This document shows positions 51,367 through 59,960 of a stretch of 64,000 bases of DNA, in pieces. The stretch covers positions 3,162,001 through 3,226,000 of the forward strand of contig NZ_CP139965.1 in the NCBI RefSeq assembly GCF_034424375.1, in the 5' to 3' direction. Position 1 is the stretch's first letter. Every line of letters starts with the position of its first letter. The notes under the pieces were generated by a model. It did no database searches. It saw nothing but the letters and a program-made list of their open reading frames with translations, and had not been told where the DNA came from. This DNA is from Paraburkholderia kururiensis (GTDB lineage: Bacteria > Pseudomonadota > Gammaproteobacteria > Burkholderiales > Burkholderiaceae). The position numbers and the translations under genes are program-made.

Positions 51367-52313
51367 CACGGCGCGCACCGAAAGCGGCGCAGGGCGCCGC
51401 CGAGAGCCGCGCGCAGGGCAAGCGTCTGGAAGGACGCGTGATCGCAGCGCATGGCCGCCATTACCTCGTGGCCCCCGACGGCGGCGGCGCGGCGCTGCAG
51501 TGCTTTCCACGCGGCAAGCGCAGCGAGGTCGCCGTAGGCGACCATGTGACCTACGAGCCGACGTCCGTGGATCAGGGCGTGATCGTCGCCATCGGCGAGC
51601 GGCGCAACCTGCTCTACCGGTCGGATCAGTACAAGTCGAAGCTCTTCGCAGCCAATCTCGACCAGTTGCTGATCGTGCTCGCCACCGAACCGCACTTCAG
51701 CGAAGACCTGCTGGGTCGCGCGCTCGTCGCCGCCGAAGCGAACGAACTGAAGCCGCTCATCCTGCTCAACAAGACCGACGTCGCAGCAGCACTGCCGGCG
51801 GCGCGCGCGCGTCTCGAACGGTACCGCGCGCTCGGCTATACCGTGCTCGAGGTGTCGATCAAGACCGCGCCCGAGGCCGCGCACGCGGTGCTCGCCGAAC
51901 ACCTGCACGGCCATGCGACGCTGCTGCTCGGCCAGTCGGGCATGGGCAAATCGACGCTCGTGAACCTGGTGATTCCAGACGCCGAAGCCGCAACGCGTGA
52001 GATCTCGACCGCGCTCAACAGCGGCCGGCACACCACCACATTCACGCGGCTCTACCCGCTTGCGGGCGGCGGCGCGCTGATCGATTCGCCGGGATTCCAG
52101 GAGTTCGGCCTGCACCATCTCACAGAGGGGCGGCTCGAGCGCGCATTTCCGGAGTTCCGGCCGCTGCTCGCACACTGCCGCTTCTACAACTGCCATCATC
52201 TGCACGAGCCGGGATGCGCCATTCTCGCGGCCGTGGAAGATGGACGCATCGCGCGCGAACGGCATGCGCTCTACGCGCAGCTCGTTCACGAAGCAAGCCA
52301 GATCGTGCGTTGA
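51363..52313 (+). CDS. rsgA: Ribosome small subunit-dependent GTPase RsgA
   Basis: Circularly permuted GTPase that tests the maturing 30S subunit. 316 residues. An N-terminal OB-fold (about 20-95) is followed by G4 NKTD, then G1 GQSGMGKST, the switch I TTTFTRLYPL and G3 DSPGFQEF. The C-terminal zinc finger is C-x4-C-x-H-x5-C (residues near RFYNCHHLHEPGCAI). It overlaps the M48 gene by 4 nt. Confidence 0.95.
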   Translation: MTRRAPKAAQGAAESRAQGKRLEGRVIAAHGRHYLVAPDGGGAALQCFPRGKRSEVAVGDHVTYEPTSVDQGVIVAIGERRNLLYRSDQYKSKLFAANLDQLLIVLATEPHFSEDLLGRALVAAEANELKPLILLNKTDVAAALPAARARLERYRALGYTVLEVSIKTAPEAAHAVLAEHLHGHATLLLGQSGMGKSTLVNLVIPDAEAATREISTALNSGRHTTTFTRLYPLAGGGALIDSPGFQEFGLHHLTEGRLERAFPEFRPLLAHCRFYNCHHLHEPGCAILAAVEDGRIARERHALYAQLVHEASQIVR

Positions 52314-52350
52314 GCGTCCCGTCGCCGCAACCGTCCGCCCACTCGCAGAC

Positions 52351-52671
52351 ATGCTGAAACTCACCAGCGCGCCGAACCTGCTGACGGCGCAACATTGGCT
52401 GAACGTACTGGAGACGGCCGGGATTGCTTGCCAGCTGCACAACCGCTATCTGAGCGGCGCGATGGGCGAGATTCCGGCCGAACAGTGCGCGCCGGAACTG
52501 TGGCTCGTCGACGAACGCGACGAAGTGCAGGCGCGCAAGCTGCTCGCGGCCGCGGTGAGCGGGCCGCCATCCGACGCTGCGCCGTGGCGCTGTCGCCAAT
52601 GCGGCGAGACGCTGGAAGCGCAGTTCACGGTGTGCTGGCAGTGTGGGACGGCGCGCAATCCGCTGGACTGA
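52351..52671 (+). CDS. DUF2007 protein with zinc-ribbon tail
   Basis: 106 residues. An N-terminal DUF2007 domain (LLTAQHWLNVLETAGIACQ...APELWLVDERDEVQARKLL) is followed by a zinc ribbon with CRQCGE...CWQCG at residues about 82-98. DUF2007 is described as a putative signal-transducing domain. It starts 37 nt after rsgA, so it is probably in the same transcription unit. Function unknown. Confidence 0.85.
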   Translation: MLKLTSAPNLLTAQHWLNVLETAGIACQLHNRYLSGAMGEIPAEQCAPELWLVDERDEVQARKLLAAAVSGPPSDAAPWRCRQCGETLEAQFTVCWQCGTARNPLD

Positions 52672-52734
52672 CTTGCATCCAGCGGCGCAGAGGCGGAAGA
52701 AAGAGGCTGAAGCGGTTCGACGGGCGCGGTGGGT

Positions 52735-53670
52735 TCAGAACCACATCGCGATGGTCAGCATGAGGAGCAGCAGCATCCACAGGATCACTGCCCGCCACAC
52801 CAGTCCCACCGCGGATTGCAACGTGCGCGGCGTGCAATCGTCGCCAACCTGCAGCGGACCGCCGTCGCCTGTGGCGAGCGCGTCGAGGCTCGACGGCTCG
52901 GCGAGCGGTCCCGAAAGGCGTGCACCCAGTGCGCCGCTACCCGCGGCGAGCAACACGCCCTCGTTGGTGTCCGGCCACGTGTGCGCGTGATTGCGCCAGG
53001 CGTAAATCGCGTCCTCGAAGTTGCCGACAATCGCGAAGCCGAGCGACGTCAACCGTGCAGGCACCCAGTCGATCAGAAAGAACGCATTCTGCGCGAAGCT
53101 CGAAAACGCGGCGGTGCGATCGTCGGCGGGGCGCGACCAGGCGCGTGCCAGATATTCGGCGATTCGATACAACACCGCGCCCGCGGGCCCGATCGGCACG
53201 AGGAACCAGAAGAACACGCCGAACACGTGCCGATGCGATGCCACGACCGCGTGAATGAGCGTGTGGCGCACGATCTCGCCGACCGGCATGTCCACGGTCT
53301 CCATGCCGGTCCATTCGTTGAGAATTTCGCGGGCGCGAGGCACGTCGTCGCTATTCAGAGCGAGATGAACGTCCGTGAAATAGTGGCTGAACTGCCGGAA
53401 GCCGAGCGTGAAATACACGATCACGACATTCCACAGGAACGCCAGCACAAAGCTGATGCGATACAGCACGTAATAGACAAGCGCGACGGCGAGCGTCCAC
53501 GGCAACACCACGGCGAGCCAGGCGAGCAGTCCATGCTTCTTCTTGCCGGCGTCGAACCCTTGCGCCGCGGACTCGGCGTGAAATTGAAGCAGCGCGGACA
53601 CCGGATTGGTCGGCGACAGCGCACGCACCTGTTCGATGATGAGAGCCAGCAATACAGAGAAAAAAGTCAT
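52735..53670 (-). CDS. cobD: CobD/CbiB-family membrane protein
   Basis: 311 residues with about five membrane helices and an aqueous region in the middle. The family features are the early LLALIIEQVR, FTLGFRQFSHYFTDV, and RHTLIHAVVASHRHVFGVFFWFL (interrupted) toward the middle. CobD/CbiB joins aminopropanol to cobyric acid; in Burkholderiaceae such stand-alone genes are also annotated near AmpE. No other cobalamin genes are present, so the biosynthetic role is a weak assumption. Confidence 0.8.
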   Translation of the reverse strand: MTFFSVLLALIIEQVRALSPTNPVSALLQFHAESAAQGFDAGKKKHGLLAWLAVVLPWTLAVALVYYVLYRISFVLAFLWNVVIVYFTLGFRQFSHYFTDVHLALNSDDVPRAREILNEWTGMETVDMPVGEIVRHTLIHAVVASHRHVFGVFFWFLVPIGPAGAVLYRIAEYLARAWSRPADDRTAAFSSFAQNAFFLIDWVPARLTSLGFAIVGNFEDAIYAWRNHAHTWPDTNEGVLLAAGSGALGARLSGPLAEPSSLDALATGDGGPLQVGDDCTPRTLQSAVGLVWRAVILWMLLLLMLTIAMWF

Positions 53671-53819
53671 GCGACGCGCCGTGCAATTCGGAAGTTTGGA
53701 ATTCTTTTATAACGATAGCACAGGGTCAGATGGGCCTGAATGCGCGCCGGTCGCGCCGCAACATCGAAACAACAACGGGCGCGACGTGTGCGGGCCATAC
53801 GCGACAACGGCATACGGTT

Positions 53820-54563
53820 TCATGCCGCAAGAAAGCGGTAGAAGTTGCGCAACATGCCGGCCGTCGCGCCCCAGATGAAGTAGTGACCGCCGGTGCTGCC
53901 ATCGCGCGGATACGGCATGGAGAAGAAGCGCCGCTCGCCGCCTTCCCAGCGAAATACGCGCACCTCGTGGTGCGCAGGGTTCATCAGGAAGTCGAGCGGC
54001 ACTTCGAAGATGTCCGCCACTTCGAGCGTATCCGCCGACACGGTAAAAGGCGGATGCACGAGGCCCACCACGGGGGCCACGAGAAAGCCCGTACCGGTGA
54101 TGTAGTCCGGCAAGGCGCCCAGCACCTCCACGCGCCGGGAATCCAGGCCCACTTCCTCGTTTGCTTCGCGCAGCGCGGTGGCAATGGCATCCGCGTCTTC
54201 GGGTTCGCGACGGCCGCCCGGAAAACTGATCTGGCCGGCGTGGTCGTTGAGGTGATCGGCGCGTTGGGTGAGCAGCACCGTCAGGCCCTCTTCTCGCACC
54301 ACGAGCGGCACGAGCACCGCGGCGTCGCGCGGGTCGACGTCTTCGGTGAGGCGCGGCTCGAAGGGCTCAGGGGACCACAACAGACGTTGCTCGAAGCGCG
54401 CGCGCAGGCCGTCTGGCGTCAAACGGACAGACGGCACAGGCGGCAGGTCCGTGCCAGTCGACTCGACCGGCAGGTTTTCAGGCTCGAATACAGGACGGAT
54501 CAACGGGTCTCCCGGAGCGGGCACCGGCGTGCGTGGTAGCGCGCTGCGCCGGATAGCGGACAT
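53820..54563 (-). CDS. Nudix hydrolase, CoA pyrophosphatase type
   Basis: 247 residues. The Nudix box G-x5-E-x7-REUxEExGU is GGRREPEDADAIATALREAN (about 118-137) followed by EEVGL. Upstream, LTQRADHLNDHAGQISFPGG contains the UPF0035/NuCoA signature, so hydrolysis of CoA or its derivatives to phosphopantetheine and 3',5'-ADP is likely. The N-terminal 55 residues are a variable extension. Its start lies 90 nt from the rplS stop. Confidence 0.9.
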   Translation of the reverse strand: MSAIRRSALPRTPVPAPGDPLIRPVFEPENLPVESTGTDLPPVPSVRLTPDGLRARFEQRLLWSPEPFEPRLTEDVDPRDAAVLVPLVVREEGLTVLLTQRADHLNDHAGQISFPGGRREPEDADAIATALREANEEVGLDSRRVEVLGALPDYITGTGFLVAPVVGLVHPPFTVSADTLEVADIFEVPLDFLMNPAHHEVRVFRWEGGERRFFSMPYPRDGSTGGHYFIWGATAGMLRNFYRFLAA

Positions 54564-54614
54564 CGCAGATGTCGCGCTGACATCTGCGTATATCGCTATT
54601 CTGACCTGGCAAAC

Positions 54615-54642
54615 AAAAAAGCACCCTGGGAGGGTGCTTTTT
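54615..54642 (-). terminator. Terminator of the rpsP-rplS operon
   Basis: A 9-bp stem (54619-54627 with 54631-54639) and loop GGG, with a T-run on the minus strand (54620-54615) and a shorter one on the plus strand. It lies 12 nt after the rplS stop. Confidence 0.88.
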
Positions 54643-54652
54643 CTTACAGCTT

Positions 54653-55039
54653 TTACTCTGCGGCAGCTGCGCGGTCTTTCGACACCAGCTTTTCCTTGAT
54701 CCGGGCAGCCTTGCCCGAACGCTCGCGCAGGTAGTACAGCTTCGCACGACGCACATCGCCGCGGCGCTTCACGACGATGCTGGCAAGCAGCGGCGAGTAC
54801 GTCTGGAACGTACGTTCGACGCCTTCACCCGACGAGATCTTGCGCACGATGAACGACGAGTTCAGACCGCGATTACGCTTCGCGATCACGACGCCTTCGT
54901 ATGCCTGAACGCGCTTGCGGTTGCCTTCAACGACGTTCACGTTCACCACCACCGTGTCGCCGGGGGCGAATTCGGGAATGGTCTTGCCTGCGAGCACGCG
55001 CTCGATTTCTTCCTGCTCGAGTTTTCCGATGAGGTTCAT
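54653..55039 (-). CDS. rplS: 50S ribosomal protein L19
   Basis: 128 residues. Conserved segments are FAPGDTVVVNVNVVEGNRKRVQ, EGVVIAKRNRGLNSSFIVRKIS and RRGDVRRAKLYYLRER. AAGGAG precedes the chosen ATG; an upstream in-frame start would add 19 non-family residues. L19 lies at the 30S-50S interface. It is the last gene of the rpsP-rimM-trmD-rplS operon. Confidence 0.97.
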   Translation of the reverse strand: MNLIGKLEQEEIERVLAGKTIPEFAPGDTVVVNVNVVEGNRKRVQAYEGVVIAKRNRGLNSSFIVRKISSGEGVERTFQTYSPLLASIVVKRRGDVRRAKLYYLRERSGKAARIKEKLVSKDRAAAAE

Positions 55040-55132
55040 CACTGACTCCTTAAGCCATCTTGTCGGCGTTCGTGCCTGTACCGGCTTGGACTGCATTCCG
55101 GCACCACGGCCCCGATAGAGGATGGGTTCACA

Positions 55133-55960
55133 TCAGGCACCGTCCACGCATGGAGCAGCGCCGCCTTTCGCCTCGCCAGCGGGCGCAGAAGACGATGCCT
55201 TCCGCGCTTCCTTCGCGAGACTTGCGAGCCATGCCTCGTCGGCACGGCTCAACATCTTGTTCTTCCTGGCCTTCTCGATCAGATCGGGCCGTTTGTAGAG
55301 CGTGTTGCGTAGCGCTTCACGGCGACGCCATTGCTCGATTTCCGCATGATGCCCGCCAAGCAGCACATCCGGCACGCGCATGCCGTCGTATTCCTCCGGC
55401 CGCGTGTAATGCGGACAATCCAGCAGTCCGTCCACGAAGCTGTCCTGCACCGCGGACTGTGCATCGTTGAGCACACCCGGCAGTTGTCGCACGACGGCAT
55501 CCATCAGCGCCATGGCCGGAAGCTCGCCGCCGGACAACACGAAGTCGCCGAGGCTCACTTCTTCGTCGACACAACGGTCGACAAGGCGCTGGTCGATGGC
55601 TTCATACCGGCCGCACAACAATACGAGCCCGGGCTGCTGCGCGAACTGCATCACGCGTTCGTGCGTGAGCGGCGCGCCTTGCGGCGACATCAACACGACC
55701 TTCGCACCGGTGATGCCCTGCTGCGCCTGAGCCGCCTTCGCCGCACCAATGGCGTCTTCGAGCGGCTTCGCCAACATCACCATGCCGGGGCCGCCCCCAT
55801 AGGGACGGTCGTCGATGGTGCGGTAGTTGTCGGTTGTGAAATCACGCGGATTCCACGTACGCAATACGTAACGCTGCTGTTTCGCGGCGCGACTGGTGAT
55901 GCCCCAGTCGGTCAGCGCACGGAACATCTCGGGAAAGAGCGTCACGACATCGAACTGCAT
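55133..55960 (-). CDS. trmD: tRNA (guanine(37)-N1)-methyltransferase TrmD
   Basis: SPOUT-fold methyltransferase that makes m1G37 and prevents frameshifting. 275 residues. Key parts are RPYGGGPGMVM, the SAM-binding knot LVLLCGRYEAID and GDFVLSGGELPAMALMD, and the catalytic Asp in that segment. The C-terminal 25 residues (SSSAPAGEAKGGAAPCVDGA) are an extension. It follows rimM by 26 nt. Confidence 0.97.
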   Translation of the reverse strand: MQFDVVTLFPEMFRALTDWGITSRAAKQQRYVLRTWNPRDFTTDNYRTIDDRPYGGGPGMVMLAKPLEDAIGAAKAAQAQQGITGAKVVLMSPQGAPLTHERVMQFAQQPGLVLLCGRYEAIDQRLVDRCVDEEVSLGDFVLSGGELPAMALMDAVVRQLPGVLNDAQSAVQDSFVDGLLDCPHYTRPEEYDGMRVPDVLLGGHHAEIEQWRRREALRNTLYKRPDLIEKARKNKMLSRADEAWLASLAKEARKASSSAPAGEAKGGAAPCVDGA

Positions 55961-55986
55961 CGCTCTCTCCGTTCAGCGAATCTTGT

Positions 55987-56730
55987 TCAATAGTCGGCTT
56001 GCCAGTCGACGACAATCCGCTTCGCCGCCTGATCCACCGATTTCACATAGACACCGACGAACGGAATCAGCCGCTCGCCGGTTACCGGCTTGCCGTCCTT
56101 CCCGGTGGTGGGATATTCGACCTGCAGCACCGAATGGGCGCCGTTATCGATCATGCTAGCCACCTTGCCGAGCACTTCGCCACCTTCGTTGACGACTTCA
56201 AGACCGAGAAGATCGACCCAGTAAAACTCGTCGGCTTCGAGCGCGGGAAACTCGTGGCGGCTCACATACACGCGGTGGCCACGCAACGCGAGGGCCGCAT
56301 CTCGATCGGCCGTGCCGCCCAGTTGCGCCACCACGGCGTCGCCGTGCGTTTTTGCCAGCACGACCGCCGCCGACTTGCGCTCGCTGCCCTTTTCGAGCCA
56401 CCAGCGCTTCGCGGCGAGCAACGCGTCGCCGCCGCGACCGGCCTGCGCGTGCGCCGCCACTTTGACCCAGCCTTTCAAGCCATACGCATCGACGATCGCG
56501 CCCACTTCTACCGCGTCGGACGGCCAGCTTTGTTTCGACTCGAGCCGCATGCCCGGCGCCTCTGCTGCGACTTGCGACTCGCCACGCGTTGCTTCGCGGG
56601 CGCGGCCGGGCTTGCGCACGAATGCACCGAACGGTGCCGCAGGCTCGCCGGAACCGGACGGCTGAACACGACGCTGGCTGCGCTCCGCTGGTCCAGCGCG
56701 CCCCGATTGCTCGGAATCACGTGCGGACAT
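55987..56730 (-). CDS. rimM: Ribosome maturation factor RimM
   Basis: 247 residues; most homologues have about 170-180. The excess is an N-terminal disordered stretch (about 1-68) rich in Ser, Arg and Ala. The core begins VEVGAIVDAYGLKGWVKV, then the PRC-barrel with EFYWVDLLGLEV and the final FVGVYVKSVDQAAKRIVVDW. It binds S19 and helps 30S head assembly. Start at the first ATG; a start at residue 61 would give a more typical length and cannot be excluded. Confidence 0.93.
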   Translation of the reverse strand: MSARDSEQSGRAGPAERSQRRVQPSGSGEPAAPFGAFVRKPGRAREATRGESQVAAEAPGMRLESKQSWPSDAVEVGAIVDAYGLKGWVKVAAHAQAGRGGDALLAAKRWWLEKGSERKSAAVVLAKTHGDAVVAQLGGTADRDAALALRGHRVYVSRHEFPALEADEFYWVDLLGLEVVNEGGEVLGKVASMIDNGAHSVLQVEYPTTGKDGKPVTGERLIPFVGVYVKSVDQAAKRIVVDWQADY

Positions 56731-56866
56731 CAGCGAACCTCGCAGCCAGTTTCAATTGCCGGAGCACACTCGACCGGCCGCGCGTCGCAGCATTTGCGCG
56801 CCGCAACCGGGAATGCACAGCCACAAGCGCGGACCTCACGGAACCGGGCAAGCTCACGCAAGGGAA

Positions 56867-57130
56867 TTACGCAGCCGGAGCCGCTGCCTGCGCCTTCTGC
56901 GCCTGCTTCACGAGACGCTCGACGGCGGGCGACAGCTGGGCACCCACGCCTTGCCAGTACGTCACGCGATCGTGCGCGACGCGCAGCGCTTCGCCCTTCG
57001 TCGCGACCGGATTGTAGAAGCCGACGCGTTCGATGAAGCGGCCGTCGCGACGGTTACGCGAATCGGTTGCAACGATGTTGTAGAACGGGCGCTTCTTCGA
57101 GCCGCCGCGAGCCAGACGGATGATGACCAT
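56867..57130 (-). CDS. rpsP: 30S ribosomal protein S16
   Basis: 87 residues starting MVIIRLARGGSKKRPFYNIV, diagnostic for bS16, with DSRNRRDGRFIERVGFYNP. AAGGATTC precedes the ATG. First gene of rpsP-rimM-trmD-rplS, 136 nt ahead of rimM. Confidence 0.97.
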   Translation of the reverse strand: MVIIRLARGGSKKRPFYNIVATDSRNRRDGRFIERVGFYNPVATKGEALRVAHDRVTYWQGVGAQLSPAVERLVKQAQKAQAAAPAA

Positions 57131-57176
57131 ACTTGAATCCTTGAAAACCGGGGGTTCGGGACCACTGAAACCGGCG

Positions 57177-57205
57177 ATTATAGCCTGAAACCAACGCCAT
57201 AACAA
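57177..57205 (-). promoter_or_regulatory. Promoter of the rpsP operon (TTGTTA, 17 bp, TATAAT)
   Basis: On the minus strand TTGTTA (57205-57200) and a perfect TATAAT (57182-57177) are spaced by 17 bp. The start would be near 57170, giving a 40-nt leader before rpsP. The gap between 57206 and 57536 otherwise shows only a short hairpin (GCTCGG-AATC-CCGAGC at about 57464-57479). Confidence 0.7.
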
Positions 57206-57536
57206 ACACTTAACGGGGAATCATGCAAATCGGACTCTGACGGCAAGACACGCCCGGCCGCGCGAGCCGGCTCGCCGCTCTTACGGCCTTTGCCCGCGGC
57301 CTTCTGTGGCCCCACATGCCGGTCCCTATGCCGCGGCCATGGCCATCGCTGACTGCCTCGTTCCGGCGCGCCGCAACCCCTGCATGCCCTCTGTCCCGGC
57401 GAGACGGATTCTTCGACCGCCTCCTACGTCTGGCACCCTCCGCTCGGCGTAGAATTCGCCTCGGCTCGGAATCCCGAGCAGCGTGACGCAGGCCTGCGGG
57501 CCCGGCAGGCAGCGCTCCCAACAATCACACGTTCCC

Positions 57537-58001
57537 ATGCCCACCGCTTCGAATTCATCGCGCTTTCGCTCCAAGACGCTCACTGCCGCTCTCGCCTTCT
57601 TCTTCGGCAGCATCGGGGCACATCGCTTCTATCTGTACGGCCCGCGCGACGTGTGGGGATGGGCGCATCTGCTGGGCACGGTGATCGGCATTCCCGGCTT
57701 TTTGCTGCTCGCCGCCACGCAGCGCGAGTCTGCGCTCGGATGGTCGCTTGCGCTGCCGGGCGCGGTGTCGCTGCTGGCCGCGTTTCTCGCCGCCATCGTC
57801 TACGGACTGCGCCCCGACGAGAAGTGGGACGCCCAGTTCAACCCGCACGCCGGCCGCCACAGCCGCTCAGGTTGGGCGGTGATCTTCGTCGTCATCTTTT
57901 CGTTGCTGATCGGCGCCTTCCTGCTGATGACGGGGCTTGCGCTCTCGTTCCAGACCTATTTCGAGTCGCAGGTCGAAGCTGCGAAGTCGATCTCACAGTA
58001 A
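57537..58001 (+). CDS. TM2-domain membrane protein
   Basis: 154 residues. The N-terminal TM2 unit reads LTAALAFFFGSIGAHRFYLYG with the conserved G-x-H-R-F-Y-L, followed by two further helices (about 75-92 and 117-142). Such proteins are common, small and of unknown function. The chosen ATG starts close to the conserved domain; an 18-residue extension upstream lacks conservation. Confidence 0.82.
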   Translation: MPTASNSSRFRSKTLTAALAFFFGSIGAHRFYLYGPRDVWGWAHLLGTVIGIPGFLLLAATQRESALGWSLALPGAVSLLAAFLAAIVYGLRPDEKWDAQFNPHAGRHSRSGWAVIFVVIFSLLIGAFLLMTGLALSFQTYFESQVEAAKSISQ

Positions 58002-58049
58002 GCGGACCACCGACGAGCAGAGACGACAACACACGACCAGGCGGCAGCG

Positions 58050-59189
58050 CTAGAACAGGTCGAGTTGCGGGTCGTCGGCCGCGCGCCGCAACACGACCGG
58101 TTCGCGGCGGAATTGCGAGATGTCCAGAATGCCGCGCCGCCGCTCGTTGAGACCGAGCCGCCGCACGGCCTTCTCGAAGCGCTGCCGCAGCAGATCGGCC
58201 CACGGCCCCTCGCCCTTCATGCGGCGTCCGAACGAGGAATCGTAGTCTTTGCCGCCGCGCATGTCGCGCACACGGCTCATCACGCGATCGGCGCGGTCCG
58301 GAAAATGCGCCGCCAGCCAGTCCTTGAACAGCGGCGCGACCTCCCAGGGCAGCCGCAGCACGATGTAGCTCGCGCTCGTCGCGCCAGCCTCGGCACACGC
58401 TTCCAGGATGTGCTCCATATCGGGCTCGGTCACAAACGGGATCACCGGCGCGATGCTGACGCCCACCGGCACACCCGCCTGCGTGAGCGTACGAATGGTG
58501 CGCAGGCGCCTCGCAGGCGAGGCCGCGCGAGGCTCCAGCGTGCGCGCAATACCTGCATCGAGCGTGGTGATGGTGATCGCGGCCATCACCTGGCCACGGT
58601 CCGCCATGGGCGCCAGCAAGTCCAGATCGCGCTCGATCAACGAGGACTTCGTAATGGCGGCGAACGGATGGTGGCGGTCGTGCAGCACCTCGATCACGCG
58701 ACGCGTGAGCCGCAGGTCGCGCTCCACCGGCTGCCAGGCGTCGGTGTTCACGCCGAGCGCGATCGGCTCGGGCACATAGGACTTCTTCGAAATCTCACGC
58801 GCAAGCAATTCCGGCGCGTTGACCTTCGCATAGATGCGGCTTTCGAAATCGAGCCCAGGCGACAGGCCGAGATACGCGTGCGTGGGCCGCGCGAAACAGT
58901 AGATGCAGCCGTGCTCGCACCCGCGATACGGATTCAGGGAAATGCTGAACGGAATGTCCGGCGACTGGTTTCGCGTCAGGATGCTCTTTGCGTGCTCCTC
59001 GAACACCTGGGTCCGCAGCAGAGGCGGCGCGTCGCCGTCCGCACAGTCGGGGTGCGTCCAGCCGTCGTCGAACGCCTCGCGCTGGTCGACTTCGTAGCGG
59101 CCCTGCAGGTTGGTTACAGCGCCCCGCCCCTTGTGCGGGACGGGCGGAGCTACCGGGTACTCGGAATATTCAGCATCGGAATCGTTCAC
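58050..59189 (-). CDS. Radical SAM protein (PA0069-like)
   Basis: 379 residues with the cluster motif CEHGCIYCFARPTH (C-x3-C-x2-C) and N-terminal KSILTRNQSPDIPFSISLNPYRGC. The rest is a partial TIM-barrel, with LGVNTDAWQPVER, ITKSSLIERDLDLL and VSIAPVIPFVTEPDME. Close relatives are annotated as PA0069-family radical SAM proteins or SplB-like photoproduct lyases, but the true reaction is not established. The start is a GTG; a TTG five codons earlier is also possible, and neither has a clear SD. Confidence 0.87.
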   Translation of the reverse strand: MNDSDAEYSEYPVAPPVPHKGRGAVTNLQGRYEVDQREAFDDGWTHPDCADGDAPPLLRTQVFEEHAKSILTRNQSPDIPFSISLNPYRGCEHGCIYCFARPTHAYLGLSPGLDFESRIYAKVNAPELLAREISKKSYVPEPIALGVNTDAWQPVERDLRLTRRVIEVLHDRHHPFAAITKSSLIERDLDLLAPMADRGQVMAAITITTLDAGIARTLEPRAASPARRLRTIRTLTQAGVPVGVSIAPVIPFVTEPDMEHILEACAEAGATSASYIVLRLPWEVAPLFKDWLAAHFPDRADRVMSRVRDMRGGKDYDSSFGRRMKGEGPWADLLRQRFEKAVRRLGLNERRRGILDISQFRREPVVLRRAADDPQLDLF

Positions 59190-59250
59190 GGCGGCACACG
59201 ACAAACCCGGACAAACCGGAATAAACGAAAAGCGGCCGCGCCATACGAGG

Positions 59251-59288
59251 CGGCCGAAGTACTGTACAAATATACAGTACTTCGGCCG
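59251..59288. repeat. Perfect 16-bp inverted repeat
   Basis: 59251-59266 and 59273-59288 are exact complements with a 6-nt loop (CAAATA). It lies between the Lrp-type gene stop and the radical SAM start, on the side where minus-strand transcription from the Lrp gene ends, but no T-run follows, so it may be a terminator, an operator or a stabilising hairpin. Confidence 0.6.
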
Positions 59289-59330
59289 TTTGTCGAGCCG
59301 TCCTTCGTGTCGCTTCGCCGGGCCGGTCGA

Positions 59331-59819
59331 TCAATCGCCCACAGCGATCGTCAGCGTTTCCTTGATCTCTTCCATTACCACATAACTCTTCGACTGAACC
59401 GCGCCGGGCAGCTGCAACAGGATGTCACCGAGCAGCTTGCGGTAGTCCGCCATCTCACCGATACGCGCCTTGATGAGGTAGTCGAAATCACCTGAGACGA
59501 GGTGGCACTCCAGCACCTCCGGAATCTTCTGCACCTCGCGGCGAAACTGCTCGAACATGTTGCCGCTTTTGTGGTCCAGCGTGATCTCCACGAACACGAG
59601 CAGCGCCGCGCCCAGCATCTCGGGATTCACGCGCGCGTAGTAGCCCGTGATGACGCCGTCGCGTTCCATGCGCTTCACCCGCTCCGTGCACGGCGTGACC
59701 GAGAGACCGATCTGCTCGGCGAGGTCTTTCATCGCCATCCGTCCGTCCTGCTGGAGCAGTTTCAGGATGCGATGGTCGATGCGATCGAGAGTCCGGACGG
59801 GTTGACGTTGCGTGCGCAT
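59331..59819 (-). CDS. Lrp/AsnC-family regulator (DadR-like)
   Basis: 162 residues. An N-terminal helix-turn-helix (DRIDHRILKLLQQDGRMAMK, then DLAEQIGLSVTPCTERVKRME) is followed by a RAM ligand domain (about 65-155) including ARVNPEMLGAALLVFVEIT. Divergent transcription from dadA strongly suggests it senses an amino acid, such as alanine, and controls dadA, as DadR does in Pseudomonas. The start used is the second in-frame ATG; the longer frame adds a Cys-rich stretch unlike the family. Confidence 0.92.
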   Translation of the reverse strand: MRTQRQPVRTLDRIDHRILKLLQQDGRMAMKDLAEQIGLSVTPCTERVKRMERDGVITGYYARVNPEMLGAALLVFVEITLDHKSGNMFEQFRREVQKIPEVLECHLVSGDFDYLIKARIGEMADYRKLLGDILLQLPGAVQSKSYVVMEEIKETLTIAVGD

Positions 59820-59960
59820 GGTTTTTCTACTAAAAACTGAAAAAATACAATAACAAAACCTACATGAACCGCAATAGCATAGCCGCAAATACTGGATGCA
59901 CGCCATATTTCAAGTTTTTCCGGCCTGCGCATCGGTTTCCCTTTTCTGGATGGAGCAGCT
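59820..59960. promoter_or_regulatory. AT-rich divergent dadA / Lrp-type regulator control region
   Basis: 141 bp, much richer in A/T than surrounding genes, particularly 59820-59860. This is where an Lrp dimer or octamer would bind. The dadA ribosome binding site GGAG lies 7 nt before its ATG. No exact operator was defined. Confidence 0.6.

Noticed and set aside
49384..51510. A 708-codon minus-strand frame covering orn and the M48 gene
   Set aside because: Only the last 210 codons are real (Orn). The upstream part is antisense to the M48 peptidase gene and low-complexity.
57210..57524. A 104-codon minus-strand frame upstream of rpsP
   Set aside because: Arg/Ala-rich, no ribosome binding site or motif, and it overlaps the rpsP promoter.
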